Positions 1 through 7,298 are shown, counted from the stretch's first letter. The stretch is 10,677 nucleotides of DNA from JAFGED01 sp964551295 (GCA_964551295.1 CAZKDJ010000146.1:1-10677); one strand, 5' to 3'. Notes: generated by a model from the letters alone, not told the origin. Numbers and translations are program-made.

Positions 1-174
1 TGCCATCTGCCGCGCCTGCGGGCCGTCGCGGGCCTCGCCCACGACCTCGATGTCCGGCGCCTCCTGGAGGATGGTGCGGATGCCCGCGCGCGTGGCGGGA
101 TGATCGTCGGCGATCAGCACGCGGATGGGGTCGGTCGTTTGGTTCGCGCTATCCTCCCGTTCGCAGGTGCTCAC
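1..174 (-). CDS. NarL/FixJ-type response regulator, N-terminal part (runs off left edge)
   Basis: Only the first 58 codons are inside the window, read leftward from a GTG at 172-174. After a polar leader of about 16 residues comes PIRVLIADDHPATRAGI, the first beta strand and acidic pocket of a phosphoreceiver domain, with the paired aspartates at residues 23-24. It continues with IRTILQEAPDIEVVGEARDG. This wording is typical of the NarL/FixJ (LuxR-type) family, which in full has a receiver of about 120 residues and a C-terminal helix-turn-helix that binds DNA. The phosphorylated aspartate and the output domain lie outside the window, so the family is inferred from the receiver start alone. 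No clear Shine-Dalgarno precedes the GTG. An in-frame TTG lies 12 codons further upstream but is less attractive. The gene is divergent from the tryptophanase remnant, 51 bases away. Confidence 0.85.
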   Translation of the reverse strand, partial: MSTCEREDSANQTTDPIRVLIADDHPATRAGIRTILQEAPDIEVVGEARDGPQARQMA

Positions 175-225
175 GAGGAAAAGTCTACCACGGATTCGAG
201 CAGGGTGCAAGGTGCGCGGAGGCTC

Positions 226-839
226 ATGAGCGCCAAGAAGGACGGCATGGCCAACATCGGTGGCTTCTTGGCGCTCAACGACGACGCGCTGGCCGCCCGG
301 TGCCGCGGGTTGGAGATCCTCACGGAAGGATTCCCCACATACGGCGGCATGGCCGGGTACGATATGGAGGCCATCGCTCAGGGACTGTACGAGGCGTTGG
401 ACGAGGGATACCTGCGCTACCGCATCCGTTCGATCGCCTACCTGGGCGAAAATCTGACGGCGGGAGGCGTGCCCATCGTGCAGCCCACGGGCGGGCACGC
501 GGTGTACATCGACGCGCGCGAGATGCTGCCCCATATCCCGCCCCTGCAATACCCGGCCTGGTCGCTGAACAACGCGCTGTACCTGCTGGGGGCGTGCGCG
601 GCGTCGAGATCGGCACGGTGATGTTCGGACTGCAGCCGGACGGGACGGAGAAACCGGCGGCGATGGACCTGGTGCGTCTGGCCTTTCCCTGGCGCGTGTA
701 TACCCAGAGTCACGTGGACTATTTGGCCGAGGTGATCATGGCCGTCAACGCGCAGCGGGACCGGGTGCCCGGACACCGGATCGTGTGGCAGGCGCCCATC
801 CTGCGCCATTTCACCGCGCGCCTGCAGCCGATTGTGTAG
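226..839 (+). pseudogene. tnaA: Tryptophanase remnant: 5'-truncated and frameshifted
   Basis: Tryptophanase is a PLP enzyme that splits tryptophan into indole, pyruvate and ammonia. This piece starts at MSAKKDGMANIGGFL, the segment with the lysine that holds PLP, and carries GFPTYGG, GGHAVYIDA and LPHIP. At 588-592 a run of five G breaks the frame. One extra base there restores LLGGVRGVEIGTVMFG and then YTQSHVDY and ILRHFTARL to the TAG at 837-839. The repaired product would be 204 residues, close to the last part of the 471-residue E. coli enzyme from MSAKKD onward. The VEIG motif and the His in LRHFTA fit tryptophanase; tyrosine phenol-lyase has MERG and Phe at these places. The N-terminal roughly 260 residues are absent, since the response regulator start lies just upstream. 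It cannot make a normal enzyme as it stands. The frameshift could be a sequencing error; the 5' loss is less easily explained that way. Confidence 0.85.
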
Positions 840-871
840 CGAAATAGCATGAGACGCCGATGCGAGCCAGC

Positions 872-908
872 AGACTTTGGGGTCCGCCAGAGCCCCAAAG
901 TCTTTTTT
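872..908 (+). terminator. Rho-independent terminator after the tryptophanase remnant
   Basis: An 11-bp perfect stem (AGACTTTGGGG at 872-882 with CCCCAAAGTCT at 893-903) encloses a 10-base loop and runs into six T at 903-908. This is a textbook intrinsic terminator for plus-strand transcription. It insulates the downstream carboxyltransferase operon from the remnant. Confidence 0.9.
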
Positions 909-915
909 GGGCTTC

Positions 916-945
916 GTGACTCTACCCGCTGCTTGGTGTTATAAT
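916..945 (+). promoter_or_regulatory. Sigma70-like promoter of the carboxyltransferase operon
   Basis: A perfect TATAAT lies at 940-945. With an 18-base spacer, GTGACT at 916-921 matches TTGACA at four of six positions. Transcription would start near 952, giving a leader of about 30 bases before the ATG at 983. The position between a terminator and a ribosome site supports it. Confidence 0.6.
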
Positions 946-982
946 TAGCGTCTTGAACCAAGAAATGGAGGTCTTACCACCT

Positions 983-2533
983 ATGTCTGTCGATTCCAAG
1001 ATCGAAAAACTGAACCAGATGCGCGAGCAGGCGCGGATGGGCGGCGGGCAGGCGCGCATCGACAAGCAGCACGCCAAAGGCAAGCTGACGGCCCGCGAGC
1101 GGCTGGAAAAGCTGCTCGACCCCGGCACCTTCCGCGAGATCGACGCCTTCGTCACTCACCGTGCGACGAGCTTTGGCCTGGATGAGAAAAAATTTTTGGG
1201 CGATAGCGTCGTCACCGGGTGGGGCACCGTGGGCGGGCGACAGGTGTACGTCTTTGCCCAGGATTTTACCGTCATTGGCGGGAGCCTCTCGGAGGTGCAC
1301 GCCGAAAAGATCTGCAAGGTGATGGACCTGGCGATGAAGAACGGCGCGCCCGTGATTGGGCTGGATGACTCGGGCGGCGCCCGTATCCAGGAGGGCGTCA
1401 CCTCGCTGGCAGGCTATGGCTACATCTTTTTGCGCAACGTGATGGCCTCTGGGGTCGTGCCGCAGATATCCGTCATCTTGGGCCCCTGCGCCGGCGGCGC
1501 GGTCTATTCTCCGGCCATCACCGACTTTATCTTTATGGTTCGGGATACGAGCCACATGTTCATCACCGGGCCGGACGTGGTCAAGGCGGTCACCCGCGAG
1601 GAGGTGTCGTTCGAGGAGTTGGGCGGGGCGATGACACACAATTCCAAGAGCGGCGTGGCCCACTTTGCCGCCCAGGATGAGGAGCACTGCCTGGGACTTG
1701 TTCGTCAGTTACTCACCTACATCCCGCAGAACAACCTGGAGGATCCGCCCTTCTTCCCCACTGCCGATCCCGAGGATCGGCTGGACGAGGAGTTGCAAGC
1801 CATCGTGCCCGATAGCCCCAACAAGCCCTACGACATGAAGGACATCATCCAACGGGTGGTGGACGACGGTCACTTTTTCGAGGTGCACGAGCATTTTGCC
1901 CAGAACATCATCGTCGGGTTCGCCCGCTTTGGCGGTTTTTCCGCCGGCATCGTGGCCAATCAGCCGATGGTGCTCGCGGGTGCGCTCGATATCGATGCCT
2001 CTAGCAAGGCCGCCCGCTTTGTGCGCTTCTGCGACGCCTTTAACGTCCCGCTGGTCACGTTTACGGACGTACCGGGCTATATGCCGGGTGTGGACCAAGA
2101 GCACGGCGGGATCATCCGCAACGGGGCCAAGCTGATCTGGGCCTTTGCCGAGGCGACGGTGCCCAAGGTCACCGTCATCACCCGCAAGGCCTACGGCGGG
2201 GCGTACATCGTGATGAGCTCCAAGCACCTGCGCGGTGACGTCAACTATGCCTGGCCCACTGCCGAGATCGCCGTGATGGGGCCGGAGGGTGCGGTCAACG
2301 TCGTCTTCCGCAAGGAGGTGGCCGAGGCCGAAGATCCCGAGGCCAGGCGGCAGGAGTTGGTGCAAGAGTACTGTGAGGAGTTCGCCAACCCGTACGTCGC
2401 CGCTGCCCGCGGCTACATCGACGACGTGATCGAGCCGGCCGAAACCCGCCCGCGCATCATCGAAGTGCTCAAGATGCTGCAGAACAAGCGGGACACCAAC
2501 CCGCCCAAGAAGCACGGCAACATTCCGCTGTAA
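983..2533 (+). CDS. mmdA: Acyl-CoA carboxyltransferase subunit, MmdA/PccB family (transcarboxylase 12S-like)
   Basis: This 516-residue protein belongs to the biotin-dependent carboxyltransferase family that moves CO2 between carboxybiotin and a short acyl-CoA such as propionyl-CoA/methylmalonyl-CoA. It has the full two-half crotonase-like fold. The N-half has DDSGGARIQEG (128-138), the oxyanion loop GPCAGGAVYSPA (167-178) and MTHNSKSGVAH. The C-half has DVPGYMPGVDQEHGGIIR (362-379), RKAYGGAYIVM (401-411) and AWPTAEIAVMGPEGA. It ends in KKHGNIPL, common in MmdA and PccB proteins. The length is normal for the family. ATG 983 was chosen because GGAGGT at 967-972 sits about 10 bases upstream; the TTG at 953 would lie before that site. 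It leads the operon with cupin, 5S-like and biotin carrier genes. The same family also serves acetyl-/propionyl-CoA carboxylases and sodium-pumping decarboxylases, so the substrate is inferred from context. Confidence 0.92.
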   Translation: MSVDSKIEKLNQMREQARMGGGQARIDKQHAKGKLTARERLEKLLDPGTFREIDAFVTHRATSFGLDEKKFLGDSVVTGWGTVGGRQVYVFAQDFTVIGGSLSEVHAEKICKVMDLAMKNGAPVIGLDDSGGARIQEGVTSLAGYGYIFLRNVMASGVVPQISVILGPCAGGAVYSPAITDFIFMVRDTSHMFITGPDVVKAVTREEVSFEELGGAMTHNSKSGVAHFAAQDEEHCLGLVRQLLTYIPQNNLEDPPFFPTADPEDRLDEELQAIVPDSPNKPYDMKDIIQRVVDDGHFFEVHEHFAQNIIVGFARFGGFSAGIVANQPMVLAGALDIDASSKAARFVRFCDAFNVPLVTFTDVPGYMPGVDQEHGGIIRNGAKLIWAFAEATVPKVTVITRKAYGGAYIVMSSKHLRGDVNYAWPTAEIAVMGPEGAVNVVFRKEVAEAEDPEARRQELVQEYCEEFANPYVAAARGYIDDVIEPAETRPRIIEVLKMLQNKRDTNPPKKHGNIPL

Positions 2534-2580
2534 AAATCTCTGCGTACGGGTGTGCCCGCCTCGGCGCTCTCTGCGGTGAA
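2534..2580. repeat. Possible copy of a dispersed intergenic repeat (TCTCTGCG pair)
   Basis: The short gap after the carboxyltransferase stop holds TCTCTGCG twice (2537-2544 and 2568-2575), the second followed by GTGAA. Sequences of the CTCTGCG...CTCTGCGGTGAA kind recur between genes in several bacterial lineages. I recognise the style but cannot show other copies in this window, so family membership is inference. Confidence 0.3.
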
Positions 2581-2603
2581 TGGAATTCTCAGGAAAGGAC
2601 ACT

Positions 2604-2930
2604 ATGGAAGAGAAGCAAAACATCTACGAACTCGCGTCACACCTCGACGAATCTTTTAGACGCGTGATGGTCGGACAGGTGGACAATTACGTTGCCTTCC
2701 TCGTCCACATCGCTGGTTCCTACCTTTTCCACCAGCATCCCAGGGACGAGATGTACCTGGTGCTAGAAGGGGAACTCGCGGTGGACTATGACGATGGGAG
2801 CAGCGTGGTTTTGAAGAAAGGCGATTGTTGGACGGCACAAGCTGGTTTGCGACACCGTTCTCGCTCCGAAGAAGGGGCCGTGGCCTTGATTTTTAAGGAC
2901 CGGGCTTACCTGCGGGGCCAACGGGAATAA
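2604..2930 (+). CDS. Small single-domain cupin protein
   Basis: A 108-residue one-domain cupin of unknown function. Cupin motif 1 is intact: G38, H43, H45, E49 and G56, with the spacing G-x4-HxH-x3-E-x6-G. Motif 2 keeps G73, G81 and H84, but the usual proline is Gln79. The three histidines and the glutamate could bind one metal ion. ATG 2604 follows AGGAAAGGA (2591-2599); an upstream start at 2580 lacks such a site. It lies 70 bases after the mmdA-like gene and 11 bases before the 5S-like gene, all on one strand, so it is probably cotranscribed. A 60-base sample (2641-2700) is 52% GC by hand count, against 58% and 65% in single samples from the two neighbours. It could modulate the carboxyltransferase complex or sense a metabolite, but nothing in the sequence shows which. 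Confidence 0.8.
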   Translation: MEEKQNIYELASHLDESFRRVMVGQVDNYVAFLVHIAGSYLFHQHPRDEMYLVLEGELAVDYDDGSSVVLKKGDCWTAQAGLRHRSRSEEGAVALIFKDRAYLRGQRE

Positions 2931-2939
2931 AGGAGGTCC
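2931..2939 (+). promoter_or_regulatory. Consensus ribosome binding site of the 5S-like gene
   Basis: AGGAGGTCC follows directly on the cupin stop codon and contains the full anti-16S core AGGAGGT, five bases before the ATG at 2942. This is the strongest translation signal in the operon and fixes the 5S-like start. Confidence 0.85.
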
Positions 2940-2941
2940 AT

Positions 2942-4459
2942 ATGACGCAACCTTTGAAAATATGTGATCTAATGCTGAGGGATGGACATCAGTCTCTTCT
3001 GGCGACGCGCATGCGCACCAAGGACATGTTGCCCATCGCCGGGGAAATCGACCAGGTTGGTTACTGGGCGGTGGAGATGTGGGGGGGCGCGACCTTTGAC
3101 TCGGCCATGCGCTTCCTGGACGAGGATCCGTGGGAGCGCGTCCGGCGGCTCAAGGCCGTGATGCCGAACACGCCCTTCATGATGCTCCTGCGCGGACAGA
3201 ATGTCGTCGGCTACAAGCATTATCCCGACGACGTGCTGGAGCGATTCGTCGTCCGCGCCCACGCCAACGGTATCGACGTCTTTCGCATCTTTGACGCGCT
3301 CAACGATCCGCGCAACATGCGCAAGGCCATGGAGGTCGTCAGGCGCGAGGGTGCCCATGTGCAGGCAGCGATGTCCTACACCATCGGGCCGCCTTACGAC
3401 ATCGACTATTACGTCAATCTGGCCAAGACGTTGGAGGAGATGGGTGCCGACACGATCTGCATCAAGGACATGGCCGGCTTGATCACGCCCTACATGGCCT
3501 ATGACTTGGTGGGACGACTCAAAGAGTCCCTCAGCATCCCCGTTCACCTCCACTCCCACGCCACCAGCGGCATGTCGACCGCCGCGCTGCTGAAAGCCAT
3601 CGAGGCCGGGGTGGACATCGTCGATACGGCTATCTCGGCGCTCTCGATGACCACCTCCCACTCGCCCACCGAGTCGATCGTGGTCACGCTCCAGGGAACG
3701 GAGCGTGATACGGGGTTCGACCTGGGCCGCCTGGCCAGGATCGCTGGCCATTTCACCGAGGTGCGGCGCAAGTACGCCCGCTTCGAAAGCGGCATCAAGG
3801 GGGTCGATGTGCGCGTGCTGCAATACCAGGTTCCCGGCGGGATGCTTTCCAACCTGGTCTCGCAGCTTCGTGCCCAGAACGCCGAGGACAAGTACGAGGA
3901 AGTCTTGAAAGAGTTCCCCCGCGTACGGAGGGAACTGGGCTACCCGCCGCTGGTCACGCCATCCAGCCAGATCGTGGGCACTCAGGCCACGCTCAACGTC
4001 GTCCTGGGCGAGCGGTACAAGATCATCCCCGAGGAGGTGCGGCAGTACGTGCGCGGCTTTTACGGCCGCCCGCCGGCGCCCATCGATCCCGAAATCAAGC
4101 AAATCGTCATTGGCGACGAGGAGCCCATCGACTGCCGGCCTGCCGACCTGCTCGAGCCAGGGTTGGAAAAGGCCCGCGCGGAGATCGGTGACCTGGCCCG
4201 CAGCGAGGAGGACGTGCTCTCCTATGCCCTGTTTCCGCAGGTGGCGCGTCCGTTCCTTGAGCGCCGCGCCCGTGGCTCCAACGGCAAGGGGCGCGTGGTG
4301 GCTGCCATCGCCGGTTTGATGCTCAAGCGGCTCGATGATCAGCAGGCCGTCGCCGCAAATGGCCTCGCCTGTCCGGTCGCCTCTACGTGGAAGGCGGGTG
4401 ATCGGCCGGGTGTGGGTCGTTGGACGGGCCTGATCGCCGGGGCGGGAGGGCTGCGGTGA
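2942..4459 (+). CDS. Pyruvate/oxaloacetate carboxyltransferase (transcarboxylase 5S / OadA-like, without biotin domain)
   Basis: A 505-residue TIM-barrel carboxyltransferase that moves CO2 between carboxybiotin and pyruvate/oxaloacetate. Barrel motifs start at ICDLMLRDGHQSLLATRMR; D14 is the expected metal ligand. K175 in ICIKDMAG is the lysine that is carbamylated in the family, and the HxH pair H204/H206 in VHLHSHATSG completes the metal site. Further family marks are MWGGATFDSAMRFL, LRGQNVVGY, FRIFDALND and QVPGGMLSNL, followed by the helical C-terminal region (about 300-460). OadA proteins usually continue into a biotin domain; this one does not. Instead its stop overlaps the start of a separate biotin carrier gene by four bases (GTGA). 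The last roughly 35 residues are Gly/Ala-rich and unlike a known domain. Length and split layout fit the 5S subunit of transcarboxylase. Pyruvate carboxylase subunit B or an OadA-type role remain possible. Confidence 0.9.
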   Translation: MTQPLKICDLMLRDGHQSLLATRMRTKDMLPIAGEIDQVGYWAVEMWGGATFDSAMRFLDEDPWERVRRLKAVMPNTPFMMLLRGQNVVGYKHYPDDVLERFVVRAHANGIDVFRIFDALNDPRNMRKAMEVVRREGAHVQAAMSYTIGPPYDIDYYVNLAKTLEEMGADTICIKDMAGLITPYMAYDLVGRLKESLSIPVHLHSHATSGMSTAALLKAIEAGVDIVDTAISALSMTTSHSPTESIVVTLQGTERDTGFDLGRLARIAGHFTEVRRKYARFESGIKGVDVRVLQYQVPGGMLSNLVSQLRAQNAEDKYEEVLKEFPRVRRELGYPPLVTPSSQIVGTQATLNVVLGERYKIIPEEVRQYVRGFYGRPPAPIDPEIKQIVIGDEEPIDCRPADLLEPGLEKARAEIGDLARSEEDVLSYALFPQVARPFLERRARGSNGKGRVVAAIAGLMLKRLDDQQAVAANGLACPVASTWKAGDRPGVGRWTGLIAGAGGLR

Positions 4460-4941
4460 AGCGCGAGTTCACGATCAAGCTGGGGGATGCCGAGTTCCCC
4501 GTCGTCGCCGAGGATGATACGATCACGGTCGACGGGCGTACCTACACCGTCGAGGTCACCGAGGATGGTCAGGTGCTGGTCGACGGCATCGCCCACGACG
4601 TGGCGCTGGAGGGCGAGCGGGCGACGGTGGACGAGGCTGCGTACGACGTGCAGGCCATCGGGCTGGCGCTGGCAACTGTGGCCTCTTCGCCGGTTGCCGC
4701 GGCTTGTCCCGCGCCCAGCGAGGCCGGGTCAGGCGCGGTGCTGGCCATTATGCCGGGCAAGATCATCCGCGTGATGGTCGCGGTAGGTGACTGTATCGAG
4801 GAGAGCCAGCCCGTGTGCGTGTTGGAGGCGATGAAGATGGAGAACGAGCTCCACGCCCGCCAGGCGGGTACCGTCAAGGCGGTGTACGTCAAGCCGGGGG
4901 ACGACGTGGAGAAGGATCAGGTGTTGGCGGAGATCGACTAA
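4456..4941 (+). CDS. Biotin carboxyl carrier protein (transcarboxylase 1.3S-like)
   Basis: A 161-residue carrier. Residues 1-70 form a beta-rich region of the kind that precedes biotin domains in acyl-CoA carboxylases. An Ala/Pro-rich linker follows (about 71-92), then a biotinyl domain from about 94 to the end. The biotin acceptor is K127 in EAMKMEN, 34 residues from the C-terminus, the usual distance. IMPGKI and VKPGDDVEKDQVLAEID are normal for the fold. It would carry carboxybiotin between the mmdA-like and 5S-like subunits. GTG 4456 was chosen because it overlaps the upstream TGA as GTGA, follows GGGAGGG (4444-4450), and gives the sequence KREFTIKLG without odd leader residues. A TTG at 4420 would add 12 unlikely residues. 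The Propionibacterium 1.3S subunit is somewhat shorter (about 123 residues), so the N-terminal beta region is extra relative to it. Confidence 0.9.
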   Translation: MKREFTIKLGDAEFPVVAEDDTITVDGRTYTVEVTEDGQVLVDGIAHDVALEGERATVDEAAYDVQAIGLALATVASSPVAAACPAPSEAGSGAVLAIMPGKIIRVMVAVGDCIEESQPVCVLEAMKMENELHARQAGTVKAVYVKPGDDVEKDQVLAEID

Positions 4942-4959
4942 GGAGGGCAAAGCCCTCCT
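4941..4959 (+). terminator. Hairpin overlapping the biotin carrier stop codon
   Basis: AGGAGGGC (4941-4948) pairs perfectly with GCCCTCCT (4952-4959) around AAA. Its first base is the last base of the TAA stop. There is no T-tract, so it may pause polymerase or protect the 3' end rather than terminate alone. Confidence 0.5.
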
Positions 4960-4965
4960 AGTTTA

Positions 4966-4991
4966 GCAGTTTCGGACAAGTCCGAAACTGC
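4966..4991. terminator. Perfect 12-bp inverted repeat downstream of the operon
   Basis: GCAGTTTCGGAC (4966-4977) and GTCCGAAACTGC (4980-4991) are exact inverted copies separated by two bases. It forms a strong hairpin on either strand. No T-run follows, so it is a transcript-end structure or a dyad site for a protein. Confidence 0.5.
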
Positions 4992-5015
4992 ACGCTGTCA
5001 GGATGAAGGTTGTCC

Positions 5016-5046
5016 GGCCCGGAGAGCTTCTCCGGGCCTGTTCATT
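5016..5046. terminator. GC-rich hairpin between convergent genes
   Basis: GGCCCGGAGA (5016-5025) pairs with TCTCCGGGCC (5029-5038) around GCT, followed by the T-rich TGTTCATT. It lies between the plus-strand biotin carrier gene and the end of the minus-strand beta-helix gene, so it may serve as terminator for the operon and possibly for both. Confidence 0.6.
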
Positions 5047-5067
5047 TATGTTCGCGGTCAACCCGCT

Positions 5068-6412
<1,345 letters not shown>

Positions 6413-6452
6413 CGGTACTCCTCCTCGTTTGATAACGTCTACCACGGGATGT

Positions 6453-6481
6453 ATTATAATATCTGGCCCGGCAAAGGACAA
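6453..6481 (-). promoter_or_regulatory. Candidate promoter for the beta-helix gene
   Basis: On the minus strand TATAAT (6453-6458) lies 17 bases after TTGTCC (6476-6481, four of six to TTGACA). The start point would be about 35 bases before the ATG at 6412. The -10 is perfect and the spacer ideal. Confidence 0.5.
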
Positions 6482-6571
6482 ATGGCTCGGGGAAAAAGCC
6501 TGCAACCTCTCGCAGATTGAGAAAGTGTGTCGTGATATGGCGTAATCAGAACCTACAGGAGATTTGCAGAT

Positions 6572-6600
6572 TTGCGCTTTCTGTAGTCCAATGTTAATAT
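6572..6600 (+). promoter_or_regulatory. Weak candidate promoter for the 6651 gene
   Basis: TTGCGC (6572-6577) and TAATAT (6595-6600) are 17 bases apart, each matching the sigma70 consensus at about four of six positions. It is well placed about 50 bases before the ATG at 6651, but the match is modest. Confidence 0.3.
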
Positions 6601-6650
6601 GAAGACAGCCAAGAAAGCACGCCGTATTCATTGTATGGAGGAGGTTATCG

Positions 6651-7298
6651 ATGGACCGCAACGGGCGCAGGGAAAAGTTACAGAATTTTGCCATTACCTT
6701 CTCGTTCATCGTCAACGCCATCACCGTTGTGTTGTTGATCTTGGGTGCCTTTCCAGCTATCCAGGCCGCTCTATTTGTCAAGGACGAAACTGTCGAGCCG
6801 TTGTTGAACGACCTGGATGCCGCCTTTGTCGAACTGGGCAAGTCAGAGATTGTCACCGATATCCAGATCGATGAGCAGGTGAACATCACGTTCGATCTGC
6901 CGCTCGACCAGCCGCTGCCGATCGACTTTCCACTGCCCATTCAACAGGACACCGCCGTCATGCTGACCGAACGGGTGCCGCTCTACAACCTGCCGGCCAC
7001 GTTCGTCCTGCCCGGGGGAGGCGGCCAGATCAACGGGATGGTCAGCCTGGCCCTGCCGGCCGGCATGTATCTGCCGATCCGTCTGGATATGACGGTGCCG
7101 GTCACCTCGACCATCCCGGTGCGTATGAATGTGCCGGTCGACCAGCAGGTGCCCATCCGCATGACGGTGCCGGTGAGGATCAACCTGGGAGAGTCGGGCC
7201 TCCAGCCGGCGGTCGACGACCTGCGGCGAGCCATTCAGCCCATCAGCACGACGGTTCAAAGCCTGCCGGAGGGAATGATCCAGATCGGCGAGGAGTGA
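6651..7298 (+). CDS. Membrane-anchored protein with VPV-type 12-residue repeats, unknown function
   Basis: I do not recognise a family for this 215-residue protein. Residues 1-11 are basic and polar (MDRNGRREKLQ), followed by a long hydrophobic stretch (about 12-43) that should anchor it in the membrane. After a short acidic helix-like part (45-65) the rest is rich in Pro, Val, Ile and Leu. The best repeated part is VPVTSTIPVRMN (149-160), VPVDQQVPIRMT (161-172), then VPVRINLGESG; looser forms occur earlier (LPLDQPLPIDF, LPAGMYLPIRLD). Such short alternating units suggest a beta-rich rod or fibre. Residues 185-215 return to a helical pattern. GGAGGAGG lies 9 bases before ATG 6651, giving a confident start. 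It is followed by two ATPase genes on the same strand (gap 93 bases), so they may be functionally linked. Topology is uncertain: the basic N-terminus suggests the repeats lie outside. Confidence 0.75.
   Translation: MDRNGRREKLQNFAITFSFIVNAITVVLLILGAFPAIQAALFVKDETVEPLLNDLDAAFVELGKSEIVTDIQIDEQVNITFDLPLDQPLPIDFPLPIQQDTAVMLTERVPLYNLPATFVLPGGGGQINGMVSLALPAGMYLPIRLDMTVPVTSTIPVRMNVPVDQQVPIRMTVPVRINLGESGLQPAVDDLRRAIQPISTTVQSLPEGMIQIGEE
7095..7180 (+). repeat. 36-bp tandem coding repeat in the 6651 gene
   Basis: GTGCCGGT starts units at 7095, 7131 and 7167, exactly 36 bases apart. The first two units are full 12-codon repeats; the third is only partly kept. They encode VPVxxx(I/V)P(V/I)RM units. Confidence 0.75.

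Larger units (their letters stand above)
6413..6650. other. Intergenic region between the divergent beta-helix and repeat-protein genes
   Basis: This 238-base stretch is more AT-rich than its surroundings. It holds the ribosome sites of both flanking genes at its edges, a palindromic AT island at 6452-6461 with -10 boxes on both strands, and a 6-bp inverted repeat CTACAG/CTGTAG at 6553-6558 and 6581-6586. I see no convincing small gene or structured RNA in it. Confidence 0.6.

Noticed and set aside
588..592. Programmed ribosomal frameshift in the tryptophanase remnant
   Set aside because: No slippery heptamer or supporting downstream structure was recognised, and the gene is already truncated at its 5' end.
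226..839. Tyrosine phenol-lyase
   Set aside because: The MERG motif and the Phe of the phenol-lyase are replaced by VEIG and His, as in tryptophanase.
953..982. TTG start at 953 for the mmdA-like gene
   Set aside because: The ribosome site at 967-972 lies inside this extension, and the predicted transcription start (about 952) leaves no room for one before it.
1709..2623. Long minus-strand open frame of 304 codons opposite the mmdA-like gene
   Set aside because: Same reason: antisense shadow of a highly conserved coding region, no recognisable domain or ribosome site.
2969..4102. Long minus-strand open frame of 377 codons opposite the 5S-like gene
   Set aside because: It is a shadow of a well-supported gene in GC-rich DNA; its translation shows no domain and its frame mirrors the codon positions of the real gene.
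4420..4455. TTG start at 4420 for the biotin carrier
   Set aside because: The added residues do not look like the family, and GTG 4456 has a ribosome site and a stop/start overlap with the 5S-like gene.
983..4941. Sodium-pumping oxaloacetate or methylmalonyl-CoA decarboxylase
   Set aside because: No membrane beta subunit or small gamma subunit is present in the operon, and the operon ends with strong hairpins.
6599..6874. Short plus-strand frame overlapping the start of the VPV-repeat gene
   Set aside because: It begins without a ribosome site, and the 6651 frame has a strong one plus a clear membrane segment and repeats.
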